Assembly (NCBI RefSeq): GCF_001983955.1
Contig: NZ_CP019562.1
Coordinates: 1-64,000 of the forward strand
Origin: Streptococcus oralis
Lineage (GTDB): Bacteria; Bacillota; Bacilli; Lactobacillales; Streptococcaceae
Direction: 5' to 3'
Length of the DNA stretch: 64,000 nt
In this document: positions 38,038 to 46,412 of the stretch, one piece after another
How positions within the stretch are numbered: the stretch's first letter is position 1
Layout: each line of letters opens with the position of its first letter
The notes under the pieces: generated by a model
Database searches by the model: none
Told to the model about the DNA's origin: nothing
What the model saw: the letters and a program-made list of their open reading frames with translations, nothing else
Translations under genes and position numbers: made by a program

Positions 38038-40011
38038 ATGAAAAAAAATAATTTAATCCCGTTTTCTGCGGTCTGGCTAGGACTTGCAACTTTCGGAATC
38101 TTAACTTTGCTGATTATTTTTTCACATAATCTTGCTGTAACAATTATTGTTTTGTTTTTATTTGTACTGCTTTATTTGCTTTTATTTGTATGGCAAAAAA
38201 AACAGTATGAAAAGAGCGAAATTGAACAAATCCAATATGTAAATCACCAAGCTGAAAATAGCTTGAGTACTTTGCTTGATCAAATGCCGGTGGGAGTCCT
38301 GAAATTAGACTTATCAAGTGGAGAAGTAGAATGGTTTAATCCCTATGCTGAGCTGATTTTGACGACTGAAGAAGGGGAAATTGATGTTGAGTTAATTCAA
38401 ACCATCATCAAGGCTTCTGTTGGGAATCCAGGTTCGTATGCTACCTTGGGCGAAACACGGTATGCTGTCCATATGGACAAGGCTTCGGGTGTTTTGTATT
38501 TCTTTGATGTTTCTGGGGAGTACGAAGCAACTGTTGAATTGGTAACTAGCCGTCCAGTCATTGGAGTCATCTCAGTAGATAACTATGATGATTTGGAGGA
38601 TGCGACATCTGACTCCGATATCAGTCATATCAATAGTTTTGTAGCCAATTTTGTTTCAGAATTTGCTAGTAAGTATGCTATGTTTTCTCGCCGTGTGGGG
38701 ATGGATCGTTTTTATGTATTCACAGATTACACGGTACTAGAGGAATTGATGAATGATAAATTCTCTGTTATTGATACTTTCCGAGAAGAATCAAAACAGA
38801 GGCAGCTAGCCCTAACTTTAAGTATGGGATTTTCTTATGGTGATGGAAACCATGAAGAGATAGGGAAAATTGCCTTGCTCAACTTGAACTTAGCAGAAGT
38901 TCGCGGTGGTGACCAGGTGGTGGTCAAGGAAAATAACGAAACCAAGAATCCTGTCTACTTTGGTGGAGGAACTGCTGCATCTATCAAACGTACTCGTACA
39001 CGTACCAGAGCCATGATGACAGCCATTTCTGATAAGATTCGAAGTGTTGACCAAGTTTTTGTAGTCGGTCATAAAAATCTAGATATGGATGCTTTGGGCT
39101 CTGCTGTTGGTATGCAGTTGTTTGCAAGTAATATTATTGAGAACAGTTATGCTGTCTATGATGCAGACCATATGCCAGCAGATATCGAACGTGCTATTCA
39201 GTTCTTGAAGAAGGAAGATGTCACGAAACTTTTATCTCTTACAGATGCGATGAAGTTAGTTACAAACCGTTCATTATTGATTCTGGTGGATCATTCCAAG
39301 ACGGCTTTGACTTTGTCAAAAGATTTTTATGATTTGTTCACGCAAACTATTGTTATTGACCATCATAGACGTGATCAGGATTTCCCTGAGAATGCAGTCA
39401 TCACCTATATTGAAAGTGGGGCAAGTAGTGCCAGTGAGTTGGTCACAGAGTTGATTCAGTTCCAAAATTCTAAGAAGAATCGTTTGAGTCGTATGCAGGC
39501 CAGTGTTTTGATGGCTGGTATGATGCTGGATACCAAGAATTTCACATCTCGCGTGACGAGCCGAACCTTTGATGTGGCTAGCTATCTGAGAACACGGGGA
39601 AGTGACAGTATTGCTATCCAGGAGATTGCTGCGACAGATTTTGAAGAGTACCGTGAGGTAAATGAACTCATTTTACAAGGTCGTAAGTTAGGTTCAGATA
39701 TCTTGATCGCCCAAGCTAAGGACTCAATGTCTTATGACACAGTCGTTATCAGTAAGGCTGCCGATGCTATGCTAGCCATGTCTGGTATTGAGGCTAGTTT
39801 CGTTCTGGCAAAAAATACACAAGGATTTATCTCTATCTCGGCTCGAAGTCGTAGTAAAATCAATGTGCAACGCATTATGGAAGAGTTGGGTGGCGGTGGT
39901 CACTTTAATCTAGCTGCCGCACAAATCGAGAATATGAGTCTAACAGAAGCAGGAGAAAAATTGACTCAACTAATCTTGGAAGAAGCAAAGGAAAAGGAGA
40001 AAGAAGAATGA
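38038..40011 (+). CDS. gdpP: Cyclic-di-AMP phosphodiesterase GdpP
   Basis: 657-residue membrane enzyme that cleaves c-di-AMP to pApA. Two N-terminal helices (about 10-60), a degenerate PAS domain, a degenerate GGDEF domain (about 170-300) and a DHH/DHHA1 catalytic part with [14 protein letters not shown] (near 340) and VIDHHRRD (near 438); the DHHA1 end has [12 protein letters not shown]. Start set at 38038: -10 TATAAT lies at 38013-38018 and AAGAGG is eight bases upstream, so earlier in-frame ATGs are untranscribed. Coupled to rplI by ATGA. Confidence 0.97.
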   Translation: MKKNNLIPFSAVWLGLATFGILTLLIIFSHNLAVTIIVLFLFVLLYLLLFVWQKKQYEKSEIEQIQYVNHQAENSLSTLLDQMPVGVLKLDLSSGEVEWFNPYAELILTTEEGEIDVELIQTIIKASVGNPGSYATLGETRYAVHMDKASGVLYFFDVSGEYEATVELVTSRPVIGVISVDNYDDLEDATSDSDISHINSFVANFVSEFASKYAMFSRRVGMDRFYVFTDYTVLEELMNDKFSVIDTFREESKQRQLALTLSMGFSYGDGNHEEIGKIALLNLNLAEVRGGDQVVVKENNETKNPVYFGGGTAASIKRTRTRTRAMMTAISDKIRSVDQVFVVGHKNLDMDALGSAVGMQLFASNIIENSYAVYDADHMPADIERAIQFLKKEDVTKLLSLTDAMKLVTNRSLLILVDHSKTALTLSKDFYDLFTQTIVIDHHRRDQDFPENAVITYIESGASSASELVTELIQFQNSKKNRLSRMQASVLMAGMMLDTKNFTSRVTSRTFDVASYLRTRGSDSIAIQEIAATDFEEYREVNELILQGRKLGSDILIAQAKDSMSYDTVVISKAADAMLAMSGIEASFVLAKNTQGFISISARSRSKINVQRIMEELGGGGHFNLAAAQIENMSLTEAGEKLTQLILEEAKEKEKEE

Positions 40012-40460
40012 AAGTAATCTTTTTAGCAGATGTTAAAGGAAAAGGAAAAAAAGGCGAAATTAAGGAAGTGCCAACTGGCTACGCTCAAAACTTCCTGATT
40101 AAAAAGAATTTGGCCAAGGAAGCGACTGCTCAAGCAGTGGGTGAGTTGCGTGGAAAACAAAAATCAGAAGAAAAGGCTCATGCTGAAATGATTGCTGAAG
40201 CAAAAGCCATCAAGGCTAAGCTAGAAGCAGAAGAAACGGTTGTAGAGTTTGTTGAAAAGGTTGGACCAGATGGTCGTACATTTGGATCCATCACCAACAA
40301 GAAGATTGCAGAAGAATTGCAAAAGCAATTTGGTATCAAGATTGACAAACGCAATATTCAAGTGCAAGCACCAATTCGAGCAGTAGGTTTGATTGATGTA
40401 CCAGTGAAGATCTACCAAGATGTTACCAGTGTCATCAATCTTCGTGTAAAAGAAGGTTAA
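40008..40460 (+). CDS. rplI: 50S ribosomal protein L9
   Basis: 150-residue L9 with the two-domain dumbbell shape: N-terminal RNA-binding part ([31 protein letters not shown]), a long connecting helix (Ala/Glu/Lys-rich, about 45-75) and the C-terminal domain. It overlaps gdpP by 4 bp and is followed by the helicase gene, the normal streptococcal order. Confidence 0.98.
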   Translation: MKVIFLADVKGKGKKGEIKEVPTGYAQNFLIKKNLAKEATAQAVGELRGKQKSEEKAHAEMIAEAKAIKAKLEAEETVVEFVEKVGPDGRTFGSITNKKIAEELQKQFGIKIDKRNIQVQAPIRAVGLIDVPVKIYQDVTSVINLRVKEG

Positions 40461-40503
40461 GTTTATAACTTCTTTACAAGATTGTAAAAGGAAGGAAAGT
40501 CGG

Positions 40504-41856
40504 ATGGCAGAAGTAGAGGAACTGCGAGTTCAACCTCAGGATATTTTAGCAGAACAATCTGTTCTGGGGGCTATTTTTATAGATGAGAGTAAGCTCGTTT
40601 TTGTCCGAGAATACATTGATTCTCGTGACTTCTTTAAGTATGCTCATCGGTTGATTTTCCAAGCGATGGTAGATTTGTCGGATCGTGGGGAAGCAATTGA
40701 TGCGACGACAGTTCGAACGATTTTGGATAGCCAAGGGGATCTCCAAAATATTGGTGGCTTGTCTTATCTTGTTGAAATTGTCAACTCGGTACCAACTTCA
40801 GCGAATGCGGAATATTATGCTAAAATTGTAGCCGAAAAGGCTATGCTTCGTCGCTTGATTTCCAAGTTGACAGAGTCTGTCAACCAAGCCTATGAAGCTT
40901 CTAAGCCTGCAGATGAAATCATCGCTCAAGCAGAAAAGGGACTCATTGATGTTAGCGAAAACGCCAATCGTAGTGGGTTCAAGAACATCCGAGATATTCT
41001 AAATATCAACTTTGGAAACCTAGAAGTTCGGTCACAACAAACAACGGACATCACAGGTATTGCAACGGGTTATCGAGAGTTGGACCATATGACAACAGGT
41101 CTCCACGAGGAGGAGTTGATTATCCTAGCGGCACGTCCAGCGGTTGGTAAGACAGCCTTTGCCTTAAATATTGCTCAGAACATCGGGACCAAGTTGGATA
41201 AGACTGTAGCTATTTTTTCACTGGAAATGGGTGCAGAAAGCCTAGTAGACCGTATGTTGGCAGCAGAAGGTTTGGTGGAGTCTCATTCTATTCGTACGGG
41301 TCAATTGACTGATGAGGAGTGGCAAAAGTATACCATTGCTCAAGGGAATCTAGCCAACGCGAGTATCTATATCGATGATACACCAGGGATTCGGATCACG
41401 GAAATTCGTTCGCGCTCACGCAAACTGGCTCAAGAAACTGGAAATCTTGGTTTGATTTTGATTGACTACCTACAGCTTATCACAGGAACTGGTCGTGAAA
41501 ACCGCCAACAAGAAGTCTCTGAAATTTCTCGTCAGTTGAAAATTCTAGCTAAGGAATTGAAAGTTCCAGTCATTGCTCTCAGTCAGTTATCTCGTGGAGT
41601 GGAACAGCGTCAGGATAAGAGACCAGTCTTGTCTGATATTCGTGAATCGGGTTCTATCGAGCAGGATGCGGATATCGTAGCTTTTCTATACCGTGACGAC
41701 TACTACGATCGTGCTGGTGAAGAAGAGGAAGGAATTCCAAATAACAAGGTTGAGGTTATCATCGAGAAAAACCGTAGTGGAGCTCGTGGAACGGTGGAAT
41801 TGATTTTCCAAAAAGAATACAATAAATTTTCAAGTATCTCAAAGAGGGAGGCATAA
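40504..41856 (+). CDS. dnaB: Replicative DNA helicase DnaB (DnaC in firmicutes)
   Basis: 450-residue hexameric fork helicase. The N-terminal collar domain (1-150) is followed by a RecA-like motor with Walker A ARPAVGKTA (about 212-220), Walker B LILIDYLQL, and the DnaB motif LSQLSRGVEQR. AAGGAAGG precedes the ATG. It lies downstream of gdpP-rplI and one base before the Veg-family gene. The phage-type DnaC-like loader at 63108 may recruit this host helicase. Confidence 0.98.
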   Translation: MAEVEELRVQPQDILAEQSVLGAIFIDESKLVFVREYIDSRDFFKYAHRLIFQAMVDLSDRGEAIDATTVRTILDSQGDLQNIGGLSYLVEIVNSVPTSANAEYYAKIVAEKAMLRRLISKLTESVNQAYEASKPADEIIAQAEKGLIDVSENANRSGFKNIRDILNINFGNLEVRSQQTTDITGIATGYRELDHMTTGLHEEELIILAARPAVGKTAFALNIAQNIGTKLDKTVAIFSLEMGAESLVDRMLAAEGLVESHSIRTGQLTDEEWQKYTIAQGNLANASIYIDDTPGIRITEIRSRSRKLAQETGNLGLILIDYLQLITGTGRENRQQEVSEISRQLKILAKELKVPVIALSQLSRGVEQRQDKRPVLSDIRESGSIEQDADIVAFLYRDDYYDRAGEEEEGIPNNKVEVIIEKNRSGARGTVELIFQKEYNKFSSISKREA

Positions 41857-41857
41857 G

Positions 41858-42133
41858 ATGTCAGATGCATTTACAGATGTAGCCAAGATGAAAAAAATAA
41901 AAGAAGAGATCAAGGCACATGAGGGACAAGTCGTTGAAATGACTTTGGAGAATGGCCGTAAGCGCCAAAAAAATCGATTGGGTAAGCTAATTGAGGTTTA
42001 TCCATCCCTATTTATCGTTGAATTTGGGGATGTTGAAGGAGATAAACAAGCTAATGTCTATGTTGAATCCTTCACCTACTCAGATATCTTGACAGAAAAG
42101 AACTTGATTCGCTATCTAGACCAAGAATCATAA
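41858..42133 (+). CDS. Veg family protein
   Basis: 91-residue Veg-like protein (conserved core VVEMTLENGRKRQKNRLGKLIEVYPSLFIVEF). Small basic beta-barrel-like family; Bacillus Veg affects biofilm gene expression, and the streptococcal role is unknown. GGGAGG ribosome site inside the dnaB end; starts one base after its stop. Followed by a strong terminator. Confidence 0.88.
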   Translation: MSDAFTDVAKMKKIKEEIKAHEGQVVEMTLENGRKRQKNRLGKLIEVYPSLFIVEFGDVEGDKQANVYVESFTYSDILTEKNLIRYLDQES

Positions 42134-42137
42134 AATG

Positions 42138-42161
42138 AAGTGAGCTTTGCTCACTTTTTTC
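42138..42161 (+). terminator. Terminator after the Veg-family gene
   Basis: AAGTGAGC/GCTCACTT stem with TTT loop followed by TTTTTC. It closes the gdpP-rplI-dnaB-veg run; its T-tract also precedes the cbpD cin-box. Confidence 0.9.
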
Positions 42162-42168
42162 TTTTTCT

Positions 42169-42197
42169 CCCGAATAGTATAAACGAGGGTAACCTCG
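42169..42197 (+). promoter_or_regulatory. Candidate cin-box and leader hairpin of cbpD
   Basis: CCCGAATA (42169-42176) keeps the CGAATA core of the ComX box TACGAATA behind a long T-rich stretch; cbpD is an established late-competence gene. The leader contains CGAGG-GTAA-CCTCG (42184-42197), a perfect GNRA-tetraloop hairpin at the predicted 5' end of the mRNA. Confidence 0.6.
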
Positions 42198-42223
42198 GAA
42201 ATTTATATTATTAAGGAGAATGA

Positions 42224-43345
42224 ATGACGTTTTTTAAATCAGGAGTTAAGAAGAGTAAATGTACTCAGTTGGGTGTAGGGCTGGCTACTTTGTTCGTTAC
42301 GGGTACCTTTTTGTTTGGTGGGGAATCGGTTCAGGCTGACAGTGTAGCGCGTGGAGATGACTATCCGCTTCACTACAAAAATGGTAGTGTTGAAATCGAT
42401 CAGTGGCGGATGTATTCTCGCCAGTGTACGTCTTTTGCAGCCTTTCGTTTGAGTAGTGTAAATGGCTTTGAGATTCCTCCTGCCTACGGAAATGCGAATG
42501 AATGGGGACATCGTGCAAGGCGAGAAGGCTACCGTGTGGATACTAAGCCAGAAGTTGGGGCTATTGCTTGGTCGACAGAAGGTTATTATGGGCACGTGGC
42601 CTGGGTATCAAATGTATCGGGAGATACGATTGAGATCGAAGAGTATAATTACGGGGTTCGAGAAAAGTATAACCGTCGAAAAGTCAAGGCTAATTCGATG
42701 ACAGGTTTTATTCATTTTAGGGATTTATCTGCTAGCCATAGTGCGGGTGAGAATGCTCATAGCTCAGAGCTTCCGTCTAGTGGGACAATAGTATTCACGG
42801 AGAAATCGCCGATTATGGACCAACCGTCAAGTACAGGACAGGTTATTGACTACTATTATGCTGGTGAGAGTGTGAGTTATGATCAAGTTCTTGAAAAGGA
42901 TGGTTATAAGTGGCTCGGTTATCTATCCTACAGTGGTGCTAGAAGATATGTGCAGTATACAAAGTTAAGCAATACAGAGAAAGGCTGGAAAAAAGAAGGA
43001 GGGAGTTGGTATTACCGAGAGAATGGTAAGCTAGCAACAGGATGGAAAAAAGTTAATGGCAATTGGTATCATTTAAAAGAAAATGGGGCCATGTCAACTG
43101 GCTGGGTTAAGGATGGCTCTCACTGGTATTATCTAAAGGCTTCGGGTGAGATGCAGACGGGATGGCTTAAAGACAAGGGAACTTGGTATTACTTAGAGGA
43201 ATCTGGCCGGATGAAAGCTAGTCAATGGTTCCAAGTCTCGGGTAAACATTACTATGTTGATGCTTCGGGAGCCTTAGCTGTTAATACGATTATTGATGGC
43301 TACAGACTAGACAGTGATGGGGTAAGGATAGGAAGTGTTTCTTAA
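42224..43345 (+). CDS. cbpD: Competence-induced murein hydrolase CbpD
   Basis: 373-residue secreted fratricin. Signal peptide 1-38 (…GESVQA), CHAP domain with catalytic Cys68 (RQCTSF) and His124 (YGHVAWV), one SH3b domain (about 185-250) and at least five choline-binding repeats (GWKK…WYYL type, about 255-360). Released by competent cells, it lyses related non-competent cells to free DNA. Pneumococcal CbpD has two SH3 segments; I see one clearly here. Its cognate immunity gene comM is not in the window. AAGGAG precedes the start. Confidence 0.95.
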   Translation: MTFFKSGVKKSKCTQLGVGLATLFVTGTFLFGGESVQADSVARGDDYPLHYKNGSVEIDQWRMYSRQCTSFAAFRLSSVNGFEIPPAYGNANEWGHRARREGYRVDTKPEVGAIAWSTEGYYGHVAWVSNVSGDTIEIEEYNYGVREKYNRRKVKANSMTGFIHFRDLSASHSAGENAHSSELPSSGTIVFTEKSPIMDQPSSTGQVIDYYYAGESVSYDQVLEKDGYKWLGYLSYSGARRYVQYTKLSNTEKGWKKEGGSWYYRENGKLATGWKKVNGNWYHLKENGAMSTGWVKDGSHWYYLKASGEMQTGWLKDKGTWYYLEESGRMKASQWFQVSGKHYYVDASGALAVNTIIDGYRLDSDGVRIGSVS

Positions 43346-43400
43346 ACATCATACAAGCTTTCTTCTTGTTCATAAAATTTTAAAATGGATATCGAATTAG

Positions 43401-43429
43401 TTGACGTTATTTATATAGTATAATATAAT
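43401..43429 (+). promoter_or_regulatory. Promoter of the repeat-rich LPXTG gene
   Basis: -35 TTGACG (43401-43406), 17-bp spacer, perfect -10 TATAAT (43424-43429). A second overlapping TATAAT sits 5 bp upstream. Confidence 0.8.
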
Positions 43430-43460
43430 AACATCGAAAACTAAAAAGGGGCATCATCTA

Positions 43461-46283
43461 ATGGACAAGAAGAAAGTTATTTTAACAAGTTTAGCAAGTG
43501 CAGCTGTATTGGGTGCTAGTGTACTCGTTTCACAGCCTTCAGTAGTTAAGGCAGATGAAGGGAAAGCAGAAGAGCAGGCAGTTGCTCCTGCACAACCACA
43601 AGCTGGAACAGAAGGGGAGAGCGGTGCTCAAACTGAAAAGGGATCAGAAAACGCTAGTCCAGCTAATCCTGGTGCGACAAATCCAGCTAAGATGACCAAA
43701 GAAGAGTTGATGAAGGCTTTGGATGAACTTGAGGAACAGGCTATTAGTGATATTGAGGATAAGGAAGCAATTGAGGACAAAGAGGCTGCAACTGAAGCTG
43801 TGAAGGAATATATCGGTAAGATGTATATTTCAGACACTCTTGAGTCTGGAGAGCTCAGCCTAGATAATATCATCGCTGAATTGCCAGAAGGTGCAGAAGA
43901 TAAGGCTGTGGTAACAGGTCCTGAAGCTCAAACTAATAAAAAATTATCTACTGAGGAGAAGGCTCTACTAGACCAGGCTGAAAAAGATGCTAAAGAACAA
44001 GTGTCTCAAGCGACGGATGCTCTAGTTCAAGCCCTAGAATCTCTTGAAAATGCTGTAATTGAAGATATTAAAAAAGACGCTTCAATCACCGATAAAGAAA
44101 CGGCCATCAAAGAAGCCAAAGAAGAGATCGGTAAAGAAGACCTTTTGAAGGCTATCGCAGATGAGGATTTGGAGATTGGTGATGTTATTGTAGACTGGCC
44201 AGCAGATACGAGCGAGCACAAAACAGTAGTTGAACCTGTATCAGAATTCACAGATGAAGACCAAGCTAAGTTAGACGAAGCTGATAAAGAGGCTCAGGTT
44301 GATGCAGCTAAAGTTCGCTCAGATTTAATCGCTACCCTAGAAAAAATTGAAAGAGAGACAATCGACGACATCAACAAAGATGCCACTATCACTGATAAGG
44401 AAGCAGCAATCAAGGCGGCTAAAGAAGTGATTGGCAAGGACGCTATCTTGAAAGCCATCGAAGAGGGTGAGCTAGACGCCTCAGACTTGTTAGCAGACTT
44501 CTTGGCAGAGGATAGTGATCAGGTAAGCCCAGCTGAATCGAAGACTCAATCACAGCTTTCAAGCCAAGACCAAGCTAAACTGGCTACAGCGGACAAGGAA
44601 GCAGCTGAGGAAGCCAAGAAAGAGGAAGAAGCTAAGCAAGCTGCGGAAGACAAAGCTCACAGCGAATTACTTTCAACTCTTGAAGGCATCGAAAAATCAA
44701 CCATCGATGATATCAACAAGGATGCCACTATCACTGATAAGGAAGCAGCCATCAAGGCAGCTAAAGAAGTGATTGGCAAGGATGCTATCTTGAAAGCTAT
44801 CGAAGATGGAGATATCGAAGCGTCCGACTTACTGGCAGATTTCTTGGCAGAAGACAGCGATCAGGTAACACGAGCCGAAGCAAAAACTCAATCTCAACTT
44901 TCAAGCCAAGACCAATCTAAACTCGCTACAGCCGACAAGGAAGCAGCGGAAGAAGCAGCAAAAGTTCGAACAGAATTGCTTTCAACGCTTGAAGGTATTG
45001 AAAAATCGACCATCGACGACATCAACAAAGACGCCTCTATTACTGATAAGGAAGCAGCCATTAAGGCAGCTAAAGAAGTGATTGGCAAGGATGCTATCTT
45101 GAAAGCCATCGAAGAGGGTGAGCTAGACGCCTCAGACTTGCTAGCTGACTTCTTGGCAGAAGAGAGCGATCAGGTAACCCCAGCTGAAGCGAAGACTCAA
45201 TCTCAACTTTCTAGCCAAGACCAAGCTACACTCGCTGCAGCGGACAAGGAAGCAGCCGAGGAAGCTAAGAAAGAGGAAGAAGCTAAGAAGGCAGAGGAAG
45301 CTAGGAAGGCAGAAGAAGCTAGGAAGGCCGAAGAAGCTAAGAAGGCAGAGGAAGCTAAGAAGGCAGAAGAAGCTAAGAAGGCAGAGGAAGCTAAGAAGGC
45401 AGAAGAAGCTAAGAAGGCAGAGGAAGCTAGGAAGGCAGAAGAAGCTAAGAAGGCCGAGGAGGCTAAGAAGGCAGAAGAAGCTAAGCGACCAGAAACAAAT
45501 ACTAAGAAACAAGAACTTTTGAAATTAGAGAAAAAAGTTATTAAAATTAAAGAACAAATCTCTATTTCAAAAATAAATGGTGTTGAAAATGATCAAGTAA
45601 AAGAATTGCAACAAGCTTTAGCAGACTATGAGGATGCTATTAAGACTCTAAGTAGTGTCATGTCAGCTGTTCTTGAAATTGAAGACTTTAAAGGTGGAGT
45701 GAACGCAGTGGAAGCTGCGACTGCAGAATTGCCAGAATACAACAAAGGTGTAAATGCGGTAGAAGCTGCTGTAAATGAACTCCCAGCCTATGGCGAAAGT
45801 GGCGCTCCAGCCGTAGCGAATGTTCCAGTTTATGGAGAAAGCGGTGCTCCGGCAGTAGCGAGTGTTCCAGCCTATGCAGAAAGTGGCGCCCCAGCCGTAG
45901 CAAATGTTCCAACTTACGGAGAAAGTGGTACACCAGTAGTAAACAACACTCTGCCTTATGCAGAAAGTGGCGCCCCAGCTGTAGCAAATGTTCCAGTTTA
46001 TGCAGAAAGTGGTGCTCCGGCAGTGACTACTATTCCAGCCTATGCTGAAAAGATTGAACCTGCAGTAAATGAAGTTCCAGAATACACTGGCAGTGTAGCT
46101 CCTTTGGCTACAAGCCCTACTCTCGGAACTGAACAAGATCGTACCTACAAAGCGCCTGCAGCAACGGATGAACAATTCCTTCCAAATACAGGAAGCCAAG
46201 ATGCTTCAGCAGTCGCATCGCTAGGATTTGTTGGTCTCCTTCTTGGTTTGCTACCATTTGCAAAGAGAAAATTGAATAAATAA
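43461..46283 (+). CDS. Repeat-rich LPXTG cell-wall anchored surface protein
   Basis: 940 residues, specific family not recognised. Signal peptide to about 31 (VVKA|DE), an acidic N-terminal segment, five tandem helical units of about 100 residues (each with TDKEAAIKAAKEVIGKDAIL, then a DLLADFL segment), a Lys/Glu/Ala block of KKAEEA-type hexapeptides (about 598-674), a short coiled coil, then at least six YxESGAPAVANVP-type repeats. It ends in LPNTG, a hydrophobic helix and KRKLNK, so it is a sortase A substrate. Units three to five are nearly identical, implying recent expansion. Probably an adhesin or wall-spanning stalk. Lies between cbpD and polA. Confidence 0.88.
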   Translation: MDKKKVILTSLASAAVLGASVLVSQPSVVKADEGKAEEQAVAPAQPQAGTEGESGAQTEKGSENASPANPGATNPAKMTKEELMKALDELEEQAISDIEDKEAIEDKEAATEAVKEYIGKMYISDTLESGELSLDNIIAELPEGAEDKAVVTGPEAQTNKKLSTEEKALLDQAEKDAKEQVSQATDALVQALESLENAVIEDIKKDASITDKETAIKEAKEEIGKEDLLKAIADEDLEIGDVIVDWPADTSEHKTVVEPVSEFTDEDQAKLDEADKEAQVDAAKVRSDLIATLEKIERETIDDINKDATITDKEAAIKAAKEVIGKDAILKAIEEGELDASDLLADFLAEDSDQVSPAESKTQSQLSSQDQAKLATADKEAAEEAKKEEEAKQAAEDKAHSELLSTLEGIEKSTIDDINKDATITDKEAAIKAAKEVIGKDAILKAIEDGDIEASDLLADFLAEDSDQVTRAEAKTQSQLSSQDQSKLATADKEAAEEAAKVRTELLSTLEGIEKSTIDDINKDASITDKEAAIKAAKEVIGKDAILKAIEEGELDASDLLADFLAEESDQVTPAEAKTQSQLSSQDQATLAAADKEAAEEAKKEEEAKKAEEARKAEEARKAEEAKKAEEAKKAEEAKKAEEAKKAEEAKKAEEARKAEEAKKAEEAKKAEEAKRPETNTKKQELLKLEKKVIKIKEQISISKINGVENDQVKELQQALADYEDAIKTLSSVMSAVLEIEDFKGGVNAVEAATAELPEYNKGVNAVEAAVNELPAYGESGAPAVANVPVYGESGAPAVASVPAYAESGAPAVANVPTYGESGTPVVNNTLPYAESGAPAVANVPVYAESGAPAVTTIPAYAEKIEPAVNEVPEYTGSVAPLATSPTLGTEQDRTYKAPAATDEQFLPNTGSQDASAVASLGFVGLLLGLLPFAKRKLNK
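45250..45488 (+). repeat. Short tandem repeats encoding Lys/Glu/Ala hexapeptides
   Basis: About 13 copies of an 18-bp unit of the form GCTAAGAAGGCAGAGGAA with silent and AAG/AGG changes. Low complexity and length-variable by slippage; encodes a single rigid helix. Confidence 0.85.
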
Positions 46284-46300
46284 ATCGCATGAAATCAATA

Positions 46301-46334
46301 AAAGAAAAGGATTTGAATAGTCCTTTTCTTTTTT
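46301..46334 (+). terminator. Terminator after the LPXTG gene
   Basis: AAAGAAAAGGA (46301-46311) pairs perfectly with TCCTTTTCTTT (46321-46331), followed by TTT. Confidence 0.88.
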
Positions 46335-46400
46335 ATGGTGAAATAGTGATAAGTCCAAGTTTTTCAGCTCTTTCCGATGGTATTTTTCCTCGCTTTCCTT

Positions 46401-46406
46401 TATAAT
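46401..46406 (+). promoter_or_regulatory. polA -10 element
   Basis: Perfect TATAAT, only 6 bp upstream of the polA ATG at 46413. Transcription from it would start at or beside the start codon, giving a leaderless mRNA. No convincing -35 was seen. Confidence 0.55.
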
Positions 46407-46412
46407 GGATGT

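Noticed and set aside
43346..43460. Possible BOX or RUP dispersed repeat between cbpD and the LPXTG gene
   Set aside because: Neither this nor other intergenic gaps show the recognisable BOX A/C or RUP terminal sequences; only a promoter and a weak ACAAG/CTTGT dyad are present.
45663..46199. 178-codon minus-strand open frame antisense to the LPXTG gene
   Set aside because: Product is Cys/Ile/Trp-rich mirror of the ESGAPAV repeats; no ribosome site or promoter; an artefact of repeat codon bias.
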